Assembly (NCBI GenBank): GCA_910578115.1
Contig: CAJTPO010000014.1
Span: forward strand, 1-64,000
Source of the DNA: an uncultured Lachnospiraceae bacterium
Lineage (GTDB): Bacteria > Bacillota > Clostridia > Lachnospirales > Lachnospiraceae
DNA length: 64,000 bases
Reading direction: 5' to 3'
Below the pieces are notes generated by a model. That model searched no databases, was not told the origin of the DNA, and saw only the letters and a list, made by a program, of their open reading frames with translations. A program made the position numbers and the translations under genes. Positions 17,846-26,605 of the stretch are shown one piece after another. Each line of letters starts with the position of its first letter. The stretch's first letter is position 1.

Positions 17846-18385
17846 TTACCTGTGCTTAATAAATCCGAATTTATTGAACGGCCAGATCCGTAACCACGCC
17901 CTGCCTATGATCTCATCTCTTCTGACATTTCCCACAGAAGGATCTCTGCTGTCCGTGCTGTTATTCCGGTTATCTCCCATCAGAAAATACTCATCGTCTG
18001 CCAGTACAATATCTTCATATGCCCGGCCTGGGTTCTGGATCACTTCCTTGCCGTAAGACTCCTCCAGGATCTCTCCGTCAATCAGTATATTCCCCATCTC
18101 ATCAATCCGAATCGTCTCCCCCGGCAGACCGATCACCCGCTTTATGTAAAAAGTGTTCTCCTCATAGCGAAAAGGAAATACCACGATATCATACCGCTCC
18201 GGATCATGGAACCGGTAACTTATCTTATCCACGATCAGATTATCTTCACTGCTCAGCTTCGGCTCCATGGAACTGCCCTGCACCTGTGTCCGCTGCCCCA
18301 CAAAATGGATCACCAGATAAACGGCACATAAAACAAACAACAGGTAAAGGCTGGTGCTCAAGATTTCTTTCAGTACTTTTTTCAT
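17846..18385 (-). CDS. lepB: Type I signal peptidase (first of two)
   Basis: Membrane peptidase that removes signal peptides from secreted proteins. One N-terminal membrane segment (about residues 9-29) is followed by the catalytic Ser39 in GSSMEP and Lys82 in YIKRVIGLPGE, and the box GDNRNNSTDSR. At 179 residues it is a typical Gram-positive type. A second, diverged lepB lies at 19384-19968, on the other side of rbgA. Confidence 0.95.
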   Translation of the reverse strand: MKKVLKEILSTSLYLLFVLCAVYLVIHFVGQRTQVQGSSMEPKLSSEDNLIVDKISYRFHDPERYDIVVFPFRYEENTFYIKRVIGLPGETIRIDEMGNILIDGEILEESYGKEVIQNPGRAYEDIVLADDEYFLMGDNRNNSTDSRDPSVGNVRRDEIIGRAWLRIWPFNKFGFIKHR

Positions 18386-18453
18386 TCCGTCAATTCCCCA
18401 ATCTACTCTTTATAACGCTATCTAAATATTTGTATCTCCGGCGCTCTTCCATA

Positions 18454-19317
18454 TCATGAACGCTCTGGCAGTTCCAGTGTGATCCGGCCGATCCGGCCGC
18501 TTCTGAAGTCATCAACCACAATGGCTGACGCTTTCTCATAATCCGCCTCCTGTCCCTTCTTATAGCACTTACGAACCTCACAGACATGCTGCAGCACCGA
18601 AAGCGGCGTATCCTCCGTATCCATGCGCTTTGGCATAATCTGGTATCTTTCATAAAGAGCCTCTCTATAACGAACCAGCAAACAGGCGATCAAGTCCGCA
18701 GCCAACTCCGTCATCTGCAGGATCTCATCATTCATCGAGCCGATCATCGCCAGATTCCTGCCCACCTCTTCGCTCTCGAACTTTGGCCACAAAATACCAG
18801 GCGTATCCAGAAATTCCAGCTCCCTGTTCAGACGGATCCACTGCTTTCCCTTCGTCACACCCGGTTTGTTACCGGTCTTCGTACATGCTTTCCCGGCAAA
18901 AGAATTGATGAAAGTGGATTTCCCCACATTCGGAATTCCCACCACAATCGCACGTACCGGACGGCTCTTGATGCCCCGCCGTCTGTCCCGTTCTATCTTG
19001 TCCTTACATGCTTCCCGAACCATGCCGTAGATCGCACGCAGTCCCTGACCACTTCTCGCATTGATCTCCAGCACATGAAATCCCCTGTCCTTAAAGTATT
19101 CCATCCACAGCTTATTGGCTTTCTCATCCGCCAGATCCGATTTGTTGAGCAGGATCAGCCGTGCCTTATTTTTGCCAAGCTCATCTATATCGGGATTTCT
19201 GCTGCTGAGCGGAATCCTCGCATCGACCAGTTCTATCACCAGATCTATCAGGTTGATATTCTCCTGCATCATCCGTTTGGCCTTCGTCATATGCCCCGGA
19301 TACCATTGATAGTTCAT
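18454..19317 (-). CDS. rbgA: Ribosome biogenesis GTPase RbgA (YlqF)
   Basis: Circularly permuted GTPase that acts late in 50S subunit assembly. The motif order is permuted: NKSD (G4) near residue 58, then GIPNVGKSTFINSF (G1) near 127 and DTPG (G3) near 175. The N-terminus NYQWYPGHMTKA is diagnostic. A C-terminal RNA-binding region follows. It lies between two lepB genes, close to rnhB as in Bacillus. Confidence 0.96.
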   Translation of the reverse strand: MNYQWYPGHMTKAKRMMQENINLIDLVIELVDARIPLSSRNPDIDELGKNKARLILLNKSDLADEKANKLWMEYFKDRGFHVLEINARSGQGLRAIYGMVREACKDKIERDRRRGIKSRPVRAIVVGIPNVGKSTFINSFAGKACTKTGNKPGVTKGKQWIRLNRELEFLDTPGILWPKFESEEVGRNLAMIGSMNDEILQMTELAADLIACLLVRYREALYERYQIMPKRMDTEDTPLSVLQHVCEVRKCYKKGQEADYEKASAIVVDDFRSGRIGRITLELPERS

Positions 19318-19361
19318 CTGCTTCCTGTCCTTTCTTCATTACACGGTCATTCACATGCCGT

Positions 19362-19379
19362 ACGGTACGTCAGTACCGT
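19362..19379 (-). promoter_or_regulatory. Hairpin just after lepB-2
   Basis: ACGGTAC pairs with GTACCGT around GTCA, immediately after the lepB-2 stop codon on the minus strand. There is no U-tract, so it is more likely an mRNA processing or stability element than a terminator. Confidence 0.35.
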
Positions 19380-19383
19380 GTCA

Positions 19384-19968
19384 CTATTCGATCAACCCTA
19401 CGCCCTCATCGCCCGCCGACATATGAAACCAGGCCTTACCGATGATATTTTCCTTTTTAACGCCGCCAATATTACCGGATCGGCTGTCTTCACTGCTGTT
19501 ACGGTTATCCCCCAGCACAAAAAATTCATCTGTAGCCAGCGACAGTTCATTCTCCGCGATACCGGCATCGATCATCCTGTCAAACTCCTCCGACTCTTCC
19601 AGAAAAACACCGTCAATATAAACACTCCCATCCCGTATCTGTACGGTTTCTCCCGGCAGCCCTACCACTCTTTTGACATAAAAATGGGAATTCTGATTTC
19701 CATTGGGCAGAAAAACGATCACATCTCCCCGCTTTGGCGTGGAAAGCCTGTATATCACACGGTTCACCAGAATCTCCTGACCGTTATACAAGGTAGTCTC
19801 CATCGAATCTCCTATAACGCTTGTACGCATCCCAACCGAATATACGATCACAAATGCCAGAAAAACAGCCGCCACGCCTCCCACTACCATCTCGAATATA
19901 TCCTTGATGATTCTGGAATCCAGTTTCTTCTTTTTCTGATAAAAAGTTAAACCCTTTCTTCTCGCCAC
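19384..19968 (-). CDS. lepB: Type I signal peptidase (second of two)
   Basis: Second signal peptidase I. A basic N-terminal tail of about 20 residues (RRKGLTFYQKKKK) precedes the single membrane segment (about 27-46). Catalytic Ser55 lies in GDSMET and Lys99 in YVKRVVGLPGE; GDNRNSSEDSR is present. It differs clearly in sequence from the copy at 17846-18385, so the two may handle different substrates or conditions. The start is GTG 19968 after GAGGAAG. It is the first gene of the housekeeping run that continues to pgeF. Confidence 0.94.
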   Translation of the reverse strand: MARRKGLTFYQKKKKLDSRIIKDIFEMVVGGVAAVFLAFVIVYSVGMRTSVIGDSMETTLYNGQEILVNRVIYRLSTPKRGDVIVFLPNGNQNSHFYVKRVVGLPGETVQIRDGSVYIDGVFLEESEEFDRMIDAGIAENELSLATDEFFVLGDNRNSSEDSRSGNIGGVKKENIIGKAWFHMSAGDEGVGLIE

Positions 19969-20035
19969 ACGTATCTTCCTCTTTTATACTCAAACAGTAT
20001 CTCGCCGCACACTCTTTCTGTACACACTCTCATGA

Positions 20036-20140
20036 TCTATAGTAAACTTCTTGCCGGAGCCATATAGGGAAGCACCTGCAAGGCCGAAAACGAAATTTCT
20101 AATGTCGTTAACTATAAATACACGACTCTCATAGTATAGC
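20036..20140 (+). repeat. Structured intergenic repeat, copy D (divergent)
   Basis: Begins TCTATAGTAAAC, like copy C, and contains GAAATTTCTAATGTCGTTAAC, nearly identical to the core of copy A. The intervening sequence (GCCGGAGCCATATAGGGAAG) is not shared with the other copies. It sits between lepB-2 and the mgl block. Confidence 0.55.
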
Positions 20141-20266
20141 ACGAACATTATATTATGTTCAACTCTAATCTTGGCAACGACCACGGTACTGCGTGGCCGT
20201 GATTGCCGTTCCCTCCAACTAATCAAGTGTAAATTACAGTAAATGATAATAATATTCCTGTCATTT

Positions 20267-20300
20267 GTAAAAGGGCCTTCCTTTCGGAAAGCCCTTTTAC
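20267..20300 (-). terminator. Terminator downstream of the mgl operon
   Basis: GTAAAAGGGC pairs with GCCCTTTTAC around a 14-base loop that itself contains TTTCC/GGAAA. It lies about 50 bp after the last gene of the mgl block. The A/T ends of the stem would give a U-rich 3' side. Confidence 0.65.
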
Positions 20301-20349
20301 TGTGCTTTATAAATATCTCCACCCTCATAGAAATAATTATTGCCCTATA

Positions 20350-20586
20350 TTAGAATATATGATTGGCTTTCAATACGCCGAACACGATCACCGCCACCAG
20401 CGCAATCACACAGAGCAGAATAAATCTGTCCAGAGAGGGGATGGAAATATTCGGAAGTTGATCGTAGATCCCTTCAAACGCACTGCCGCCGGAAGACTTC
20501 TTCTCCTCTGTCTTCTCCGTATCAGCCTGCCCGGCTTCCCTTCCCATTTCCTCGTCTCTTCTCTGCTCTTCTGCCATATCATCCAT
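20350..20586 (-). CDS. Small C-terminally anchored membrane protein, unknown function
   Basis: A 78-residue protein with a charged N-terminal half (DMAEEQRRDEEMGREAG) and one hydrophobic helix at about residues 52-73 (LDRFILLCVIALVAVIVFGV). It resembles no family I can name. ATG 20586 has AAAGGA upstream. It follows mglC by 36 bp in the same direction, so it is likely cotranscribed with the sugar transporter and may be an accessory membrane factor; that is inference from position only. Confidence 0.6.
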   Translation of the reverse strand: MDDMAEEQRRDEEMGREAGQADTEKTEEKKSSGGSAFEGIYDQLPNISIPSLDRFILLCVIALVAVIVFGVLKANHIF

Positions 20587-20622
20587 TCCTTTCTTTTATA
20601 ATGAACTGAAATATTACCGTGC

Positions 20623-21606
20623 TTATTTTTTCTGCAGGTACTTTCTCAGGTCGAGTGCCACTGCGATCACGATCACAAGACCCTGTGCGATGTATGTATA
20701 AGCCGGATCCACGCCCAGGAACTGGAGACAGATCTTCAAGATCTCGAATACCAGTACGCCGATCAGGATACCGCCTACACGACCCACACCACCGTTAGCG
20801 GATACGCCGCCGATGGTACAGGCTGCAATCGCCTCCAGCTCATAGCCGTTACCGGTCGCCGTAGATGCACCACCGGCCTTCGCACCTACCAGGAAACCTG
20901 CCAGCGCGTACATGCAGCCAGCCAGAATGTAGATACGGATCAGGGAACCGCGCACGTTGACACCTGCAACCTGTGCCGCATTCTCGTTACCGCCGATGGC
21001 ATACATATACTTACCATGACGGGTCTTATTATACAGGAACCAGAAATAAGCGCCGATCACTACCGCGAAGATCATCAGATAAGGGATCGGTCCCAGAGAT
21101 CCGCTGGCAACAGTCAGATAACTGGTCTTGTAACCGCCCATAGGCTGGTTGTTCGTGATCAGGGAACAGAGACCGTAGATAATGGTCTGCATGCCCAGAG
21201 TCGCGATGAAAGGCGGAACCTTCAAAACAGAGATCACAACGCCGTTAACGCCGCCAAAGCATCCCATGATGACCATAACGATGATCAAAGCAACCGGCCA
21301 CGGAATGTCCGGCATCCAGGGCAGCATACGCGCCGAATAGTCAACGCTCTGCAGCAGCATAGCCGCCAGACACGCCGCCAGACCTACTGCACGACCTGCA
21401 GAAAGGTCCGTACCTTTGGTGATCAGACAGCCCGATACGCCGCAGGCGATGATGAATCTGGGGGATACATTGACTACCAGATTCTTAAAGTTGGTTATGG
21501 TAAAAAAGTTCTGTGTTGTAGCGCCTGTCAAAATAGCCAGCAGCACGATCAGGATAATGATCGCATTGTTGGATAAGAATTTTTTAACATTAAATGAATT
21601 TGCCAT
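20623..21606 (-). CDS. mglC: Galactose/methyl-galactoside-type ABC transporter permease
   Basis: Membrane channel subunit of a sugar importer of the Mgl/Rbs/Xyl class. About nine or ten hydrophobic helices are visible across 327 residues, with the family segments GTDLSAGRAVGLAA, KVPPFIATLGMQ and AIAACTIGGVSANGGVGRV. ATG 21606 follows AAGGAGGGAG. It lies directly after the ATPase gene, so mglB-mglA-mglC form a complete importer. Confidence 0.95.
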   Translation of the reverse strand: MANSFNVKKFLSNNAIIILIVLLAILTGATTQNFFTITNFKNLVVNVSPRFIIACGVSGCLITKGTDLSAGRAVGLAACLAAMLLQSVDYSARMLPWMPDIPWPVALIIVMVIMGCFGGVNGVVISVLKVPPFIATLGMQTIIYGLCSLITNNQPMGGYKTSYLTVASGSLGPIPYLMIFAVVIGAYFWFLYNKTRHGKYMYAIGGNENAAQVAGVNVRGSLIRIYILAGCMYALAGFLVGAKAGGASTATGNGYELEAIAACTIGGVSANGGVGRVGGILIGVLVFEILKICLQFLGVDPAYTYIAQGLVIVIAVALDLRKYLQKK

Positions 21607-21623
21607 GATAGTGTTCTCCCTCC

Positions 21624-23132
21624 TTATTCAAACTGGGTTGCAAGTGCCATGATGTTCTCCTGATTCGCCTCATCACCGCCGATAAATCCGGTCACACGGC
21701 CGTCACACATGACCATGATACGGTCGGACATACCAATAAGTTCGCTCATCTCGGAAGAAATCATGATGATACTCTTGCCCTGCTTTGCCATCTCGGCAAT
21801 GATACAGTAGATCTCATACTTGGCGCCCACGTCGATACCACGTGTCGGTTCGTCCATGATGAAGACATCCGGACTGTTAGCCAGCCAGCGGCTGATCAGC
21901 ACTTTCTGCTGGTTACCGCCTGAAAGCGACTGAATCTGTGTCTTGGAAGACGGCGTCTTGATCGAAAGCTTCGCCACATTCTCCTGAACAAGCTGCTCGA
22001 TCTTACCATCATCCAGCATAAACCCGCCAATCAGATACTGATTTAAGGATGCGATGGAAACATTATCTGCAATGGACAGCACACCCAGGATTCCCGTAGC
22101 ACGACGATCCTCTGTCAGCATGGCGATACCATTGTTGATGGCGTCCTTTGGCTGGTTGATTCTAATCTCCTGCCCTCTATAAGTAATCTTCCCAGTTGTA
22201 TGGCTGCGAAGTCCGAACAGACCTTCCATCAGCTCTGTACGCTGCGCGCCCACCAGGCCGGCCACGCCCAGGATCTCACCTTTCTTCAGCTGGAATGACA
22301 CATGCCGGAAACTCTTGGGATTGATGGATGTAAAGTCTTCCACCTCAAACACCACTTCACCAGGCACATTCTCGCGCGTCGGATACAGTTCGGAAAGCTC
22401 ACGGCCAACCATCTTGGTGATGATGAAATCCGTGGTCAGATCTTTCGACGACCAGGTTCCGATATACTGTCCATCACGCATAATAGTAACTTCATCACTG
22501 ATGCGCAGGATCTCATCCATCTTGTGACTGATATAGACGATGGACACGCCCTTGCTGCGCAGCTCATTGATGATGGTAAATAACGCTTCCACCTCTGCAG
22601 CAGTCAGGGATGAAGTCGGCTCATCCAAAATCAGCACCTTACAGTCGGCAGAAACCGCCTTCGCAATCTCAACCAGCTGCATCTGGGATACCGAAAGACT
22701 TCCCAGCTTTGCCTTTGGATCGTAATTCAGATGCACCTCCTCCAATACTCTGGCCGCATCTTCATACATTTTATCATGATCGATCACGGTCACTGGACCA
22801 AGCTTCCTGATCGGATAACGCCCTACATAGATATTCTCGCCGATGCTTCTCTCGGGAATCGGCTGCAGCTCCTGATGTACCATGGCGATACCGCGGTTCA
22901 AGGCATCCAGCGGGCCCTTGATCTGCACTTTTTCTCCTTCATAGATCACTTCCCCCTCGTCCATGTGGTAAATACCAAACATGCACTTCATCAGGGTAGA
23001 TTTACCGGCTCCGTTCTCACCCATCAGGGCATGAACCGTACCCGGCCGCAAATTCAACTGCGCACCGTTCAGCGCTTTGACACCTGGAAATGTTTTTACG
23101 ACATTATGCATCTCCAAACGATACTCTGACAA
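21624..23132 (-). CDS. mglA: Galactose/methyl-galactoside-type ABC transporter ATPase
   Basis: Double-cassette ATPase that powers the sugar importer. The N-terminal cassette has Walker A GENGAGKST and Walker B VLILDEPTSSL. The C-terminal cassette has the signature SLSGGNQQKVLISRWL and FIMDEPTRGIDVG, with a degenerate Walker A (GLVGAQRTEL), the usual asymmetry of this class. The start is TTG 23132, eight bases after GGGGG; ATG 23111 lacks a well-placed site. It follows the binding-protein gene after a hairpin. Confidence 0.94.
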   Translation of the reverse strand: MSEYRLEMHNVVKTFPGVKALNGAQLNLRPGTVHALMGENGAGKSTLMKCMFGIYHMDEGEVIYEGEKVQIKGPLDALNRGIAMVHQELQPIPERSIGENIYVGRYPIRKLGPVTVIDHDKMYEDAARVLEEVHLNYDPKAKLGSLSVSQMQLVEIAKAVSADCKVLILDEPTSSLTAAEVEALFTIINELRSKGVSIVYISHKMDEILRISDEVTIMRDGQYIGTWSSKDLTTDFIITKMVGRELSELYPTRENVPGEVVFEVEDFTSINPKSFRHVSFQLKKGEILGVAGLVGAQRTELMEGLFGLRSHTTGKITYRGQEIRINQPKDAINNGIAMLTEDRRATGILGVLSIADNVSIASLNQYLIGGFMLDDGKIEQLVQENVAKLSIKTPSSKTQIQSLSGGNQQKVLISRWLANSPDVFIMDEPTRGIDVGAKYEIYCIIAEMAKQGKSIIMISSEMSELIGMSDRIMVMCDGRVTGFIGGDEANQENIMALATQFE

Positions 23133-23159
23133 ATTGATAACCCCCTTTATGTATCAGAA

Positions 23160-23192
23160 AGAAGTGCATGCGCCAAATGCACACGCACTTCT
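23160..23192 (-). promoter_or_regulatory. mglB-mglA intercistronic hairpin
   Basis: AGAAGTGC and GCACTTCT flank a partly paired GTGTGC/GCATGC region, followed by TTTCTG on the minus strand. Hairpins here commonly let the binding-protein mRNA outnumber the ATPase and permease mRNA, by attenuation or protection from 3' decay. Confidence 0.6.
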
Positions 23193-23232
23193 CAGTGATT
23201 TACATTCTCATATTATTGTGGACTGCTTCTGC

Positions 23233-24369
23233 TTACTGGAAGTCAGCTACGTTATCCGGAGTAACCTTCACATAGTCTACATAGATGGACTGCTCGCCAG
23301 ACGCATATGTCTTACCGCCAAGCAGCTCTTCCATAGCTGCAACAGCACCTTCTGCCTGACCCTGAGCGTCATTCAGAACCGTACCTGTCATGTTGCCGGA
23401 TGCCACTTCGTTAAGAGCAGCGTCCAGAGCATCAACACCTACCAGATAGATGTCCTCGTTTACTGTACGGCCTGCAGCCTGGATTGCCTGCAGAGCACCG
23501 ATTGCCATATCGTCATTGTTACAGAAGATAACTTCGATCTGGTCACCGAATTTAGCAAGGTCGTTCTGTGCGATCTCCTGACCCTTGTTACGATCCCAGT
23601 CACCACGCTGCAGGTCAAGCTCTTCCACTTCGATGCCGGCGTCTGTCAGTGCCTTTACAGAGAACTCTGTACGATACTGTGCGTCAACGTTCTCCGGGTC
23701 ACCCTGGATCATGATGTAGGAAACCTTGCCGTCGCCGTTGATATCACCCTTGTTCTCGGTATCCAGGATCAGCTCACCCTGCATGGTTCCGGACTGACGT
23801 GCGTCACATCCTACATAAACCAGCTTGTCATATGCGCTCATCTGCTCTGCCGTAGGCTCACGGTTGATCAGAACGGTCGGTACGCCTGCGTCTTTAACAG
23901 TAGCGATGATCTGGTCTGCTGCAGATGTCATAACCGGATTGATGATCAGCGCATCAACGCCCTGTGCGATAAAGTTGTTGATCTGGTTGTTCTGCTCAGC
24001 CTGGTCATTCTTACCATCCATGAAAGTCACTGTGTAACCTTTGCCTTCCAGGATCTCCTGCAGTGCGTTACGATATGTGGTCATGAATGCGTCGTCGAAC
24101 TTGTAGATGCAGACACCGATGTTGCCGCCTTCGCCTGCTGCTGCCGCTGCTGTGTCAGCATCCTCTGCCGCTGCGTCTTCTGCCTCAGCCTCTGTCTCTG
24201 CTGCTGCATCCTCAGCCGGAGCCTCCTCCTCTGCAGGTGCTTCTTCAGCCGGAGCCTCTTCTGCAGGCGCTTCTGTCGTTGCAGGCGCTGCATCATTGCC
24301 GCCGCATGCTGTCAGGCCGAATACCATCATGGATGCCATTGCTATCGCAAGCACTTTTTTCAATTTCAT
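23233..24369 (-). CDS. mglB: Galactose/glucose-type sugar-binding lipoprotein
   Basis: Extracellular binding protein for the MglAC importer. The signal peptide ends in a lipobox LTAC (Cys near residue 22). About 55 residues of Ala/Glu/Pro-rich linker, with repeated APAEEAPAEE, separate the lipid anchor from the ligand domain. The domain contains the EF-hand-like calcium loop DINGDGKVSY and NNDDMAIGA, both typical of galactose/glucose-binding proteins. ATG 24369 follows AAAGGAGG. It has its own promoter-like region with an inverted repeat, so it may be transcribed separately from the regulatory genes upstream. The exact sugar is not certain. Confidence 0.93.
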   Translation of the reverse strand: MKLKKVLAIAMASMMVFGLTACGGNDAAPATTEAPAEEAPAEEAPAEEEAPAEDAAAETEAEAEDAAAEDADTAAAAAGEGGNIGVCIYKFDDAFMTTYRNALQEILEGKGYTVTFMDGKNDQAEQNNQINNFIAQGVDALIINPVMTSAADQIIATVKDAGVPTVLINREPTAEQMSAYDKLVYVGCDARQSGTMQGELILDTENKGDINGDGKVSYIMIQGDPENVDAQYRTEFSVKALTDAGIEVEELDLQRGDWDRNKGQEIAQNDLAKFGDQIEVIFCNNDDMAIGALQAIQAAGRTVNEDIYLVGVDALDAALNEVASGNMTGTVLNDAQGQAEGAVAAMEELLGGKTYASGEQSIYVDYVKVTPDNVADFQ

Positions 24370-24423
24370 AGTTACAAATCCTCCTTTATTCTGCCATATT
24401 TAGGCGATTTTATCATTTTATGC

Positions 24424-24476
24424 CATAATGTGCACTCCCTTTTACACATTATGACTACTGACAAAGCTATTGTAAA
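24424..24476 (-). promoter_or_regulatory. Predicted mglB promoter with overlapping inverted repeat
   Basis: TTTACA (24471-24476) and CATAAT (24448-24453) are 17 bp apart on the minus strand. A perfect 9-bp inverted repeat, CATAATGTG/CACATTATG with a 12-bp spacer (24424-24453), overlaps the -10 element. It is a good operator candidate, either for the YesN-type regulator encoded upstream or for a sugar repressor encoded elsewhere. Confidence 0.6.
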
Positions 24477-24516
24477 GGATTTTCTGTTCGTTTTCCATAA
24501 GATTTTTTTGGAATAG

Positions 24517-25632
24517 TTATGGATTTTCTTTGATTGTTGTAATTAAAATCTCCTGCGGCGTCCAGAAATAGGTGCCGTCCGTCAAAGGATATTCCTCCGG
24601 CAGCGTCTCTCCCAGCGCACAGCTGGCAGCCAGTTCCAGAACGGCGCTGCAGTAGATCTCCTTGTTGGCGGAAACCGTTCCCAGCAGTTTTCCGTTCTCC
24701 AGTGCCTCCAGTCCCGGCGTGGTGCCGTCGATGCCGATCACATTCACACCCTCCGTCTGCGCCCGCTCCAGAGCGTCGATGGCCCCCAGCGCCATATCGT
24801 CATTGTTGCTGATCACCAGCTCGATGGTATCCGGATACTCGATAAGCCACTGCTCCATCAGCGCCGACGCCTGACTGCGCTCCCAGTTGGCGATCCCGCC
24901 GGTGATCTTCTCGATCGGCACCGCGCCGTCTTTCAGCGTCTGCACGGACCACTCCGTGCGGATCAGGGAATCCTGATGGCTGCTCTCTCCCTCCAGCATC
25001 ACATAGCTGACGACGCCGTCCCCGTTTAAGTCCACCGCTTCCGGCTGCTTCCGGTACAGATCCACCACCATCTTCCCCTGCAGGACGGCGGTCTCTTTGG
25101 CATCCACGCCCACATAGAAGAGCTTGTCCCAGCGGTTCATATCCTCCTCCACCGGCTGACGGTTGAAGAACACCACCGGCACCCCCGCAGTCATCGCCTT
25201 GTCGATGATCAGCGAGGTATCCATACGGTCCACCGGATTGATGCACAGCACGTCACACCCCAGGGAAATAAACCGCTCCACCTGATTGTTCTGTGTATTC
25301 TGGCTGCCCTTGGCTTCCTGAATATCCAGCGTCACCTTGATGCCGCTCTCCCGCTCATATTCCTTGGCCTTCTCTTCTATGATACTGCGGATATTATTGA
25401 TAAAAGTATCGTCCCCGCGGTACAGACTGATGCCGATGCGGATCGATTTCTTCTCCTCTTCCTTCCTAACCCCCTGACAGGAACTCATAAGCAGACACGC
25501 CGCCACGCACAACACGACGATCCTGCCTGCATAATACGCACGTTTTACCGTTCTTTCTATACCGGCATAACAATATCCGGTTCTTCTCCCCTTTACCTTC
25601 ATACCTTTTCTGCCTTCTTTATTTCTCTCCAT
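24517..25632 (-). CDS. Second galactose-type sugar-binding lipoprotein
   Basis: MglB homologue of about 371 residues. A long basic N-terminus leads to a hydrophobic segment ending LLMSSC, a probable lipid attachment Cys near residue 52. The ligand domain carries the calcium loop DLNGDGVVSY and NNDDMALGAIDALE, closely like the mglB product at 23233-24369. ATG 25632 has AGGGA nine bases upstream; ATG 25602 is an alternative. It lies in the two-component operon rather than beside the ATPase, so it may feed the kinase as a ligand sensor, or it may serve the importer as a second receptor. Confidence 0.82.
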   Translation of the reverse strand: MERNKEGRKGMKVKGRRTGYCYAGIERTVKRAYYAGRIVVLCVAACLLMSSCQGVRKEEEKKSIRIGISLYRGDDTFINNIRSIIEEKAKEYERESGIKVTLDIQEAKGSQNTQNNQVERFISLGCDVLCINPVDRMDTSLIIDKAMTAGVPVVFFNRQPVEEDMNRWDKLFYVGVDAKETAVLQGKMVVDLYRKQPEAVDLNGDGVVSYVMLEGESSHQDSLIRTEWSVQTLKDGAVPIEKITGGIANWERSQASALMEQWLIEYPDTIELVISNNDDMALGAIDALERAQTEGVNVIGIDGTTPGLEALENGKLLGTVSANKEIYCSAVLELAASCALGETLPEEYPLTDGTYFWTPQEILITTIKENP

Positions 25633-25645
25633 GTGCCGCTGTCCC

Positions 25646-26605
25646 TCACTCGATCGGAAACAGCATCTTCTCAAACGCCGGATCCCGCAGATCCTTTTTT
25701 TCTATATAATAGGACTCCATCACCGTGGGCACGCTGCCCGCTCCTTCCAGCGCCCGGACCGCCTCCCGCACGCTGTAGTAACCTACGCTGAATTCATCCG
25801 TCACACAGATACCCATGATCACGCCCCGGTCCAGATAATTGAGGATCGCCATGGTCGTGCCCCTGCCGTACAGTCCTCCGACGGCATCCGCAACGGCCTC
25901 GCTGCCCGCCATCACCCCTGCCGCTTCCGTCAGAATATCCTGATTCTCCGCCAGGATCACCACCTTCTGTGCCTCCGCTCCCGGCTGCTCAAGCATCGTG
26001 AAGAACCGTTCTTCCTCCCCGCGCACAATCCGCTGCACGCTGCGCCCTGCTTCCTGAAAAACCGCGTCGCTGCCTTTCAGGAAAAGCCGGTCCATATCGC
26101 TTTGCCCGGCCGGGTCTGTCAGCACATATACGGGAACGTCTGCCGGCTGCTCTTCGAGAATCTCCCGGGCCAGCAGCTCTCCCATTTTCTCATGATCGAC
26201 GATCACATTGCCCGCGCCTGCCGCCTCCGCCACGCCGGCGCGCATCAGGATCACCGGGATCGTCATCTGTTTGGCCGACACCTGTTCTTCTTCCACCGGA
26301 ACGACGATCAGCGCATCGGTGCCATCCTGCTGTTCCCGGTCCATCAGGTCCATCTGCTCTTTTACATCCAGCTTTTCATACAGGGTGATCAGCTGGACAT
26401 CCGCGTTAAGCTCGGCTGCCGCCAGATCCATTCCCTTGCGGAAATTACTGTAATTATCGCTCCTGACGTCCTCAATAATCACCGCGATCTGGTAGATCTG
26501 CCGCTCCGGCTCACGGATGATCAGATCCGTGGAACACATCAGAAACAGCACCACCAGACACACGATATAGAGAACTATCATCACTTTTCCACTTCTGCCT
26601 ATCAT
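25646..26605 (-). CDS. Membrane-anchored periplasmic-binding-protein-like sensor
   Basis: A 319-residue protein with an N-terminal hydrophobic segment (about residues 7-26, VMIVLYIVCLVVLFLMC) and a substrate-binding-protein fold of the Mgl/Rbs class. IAVIIEDVRSDNYSNFRKGM and DALIVVPVEEE mark the first lobe. The hydrophobic segment resembles an uncleaved anchor more than a clean lipobox. ATG 26605 overlaps the kinase stop codon (ATGA), indicating translational coupling. Similar proteins elsewhere (for example the XylFII/LytS pair) bind a sugar outside the cell and signal through the kinase; that role here is inference. Confidence 0.75.
   Translation of the reverse strand: MIGRSGKVMIVLYIVCLVVLFLMCSTDLIIREPERQIYQIAVIIEDVRSDNYSNFRKGMDLAAAELNADVQLITLYEKLDVKEQMDLMDREQQDGTDALIVVPVEEEQVSAKQMTIPVILMRAGVAEAAGAGNVIVDHEKMGELLAREILEEQPADVPVYVLTDPAGQSDMDRLFLKGSDAVFQEAGRSVQRIVRGEEERFFTMLEQPGAEAQKVVILAENQDILTEAAGVMAGSEAVADAVGGLYGRGTTMAILNYLDRGVIMGICVTDEFSVGYYSVREAVRALEGAGSVPTVMESYYIEKKDLRDPAFEKMLFPIE

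Noticed and set aside
24087..24403. Plus-strand Leu/Ser/Ala-rich frames opposite the MglB linker
   Set aside because: They are translations of the complementary strand of the Ala/Glu repeat and have no start-site support.
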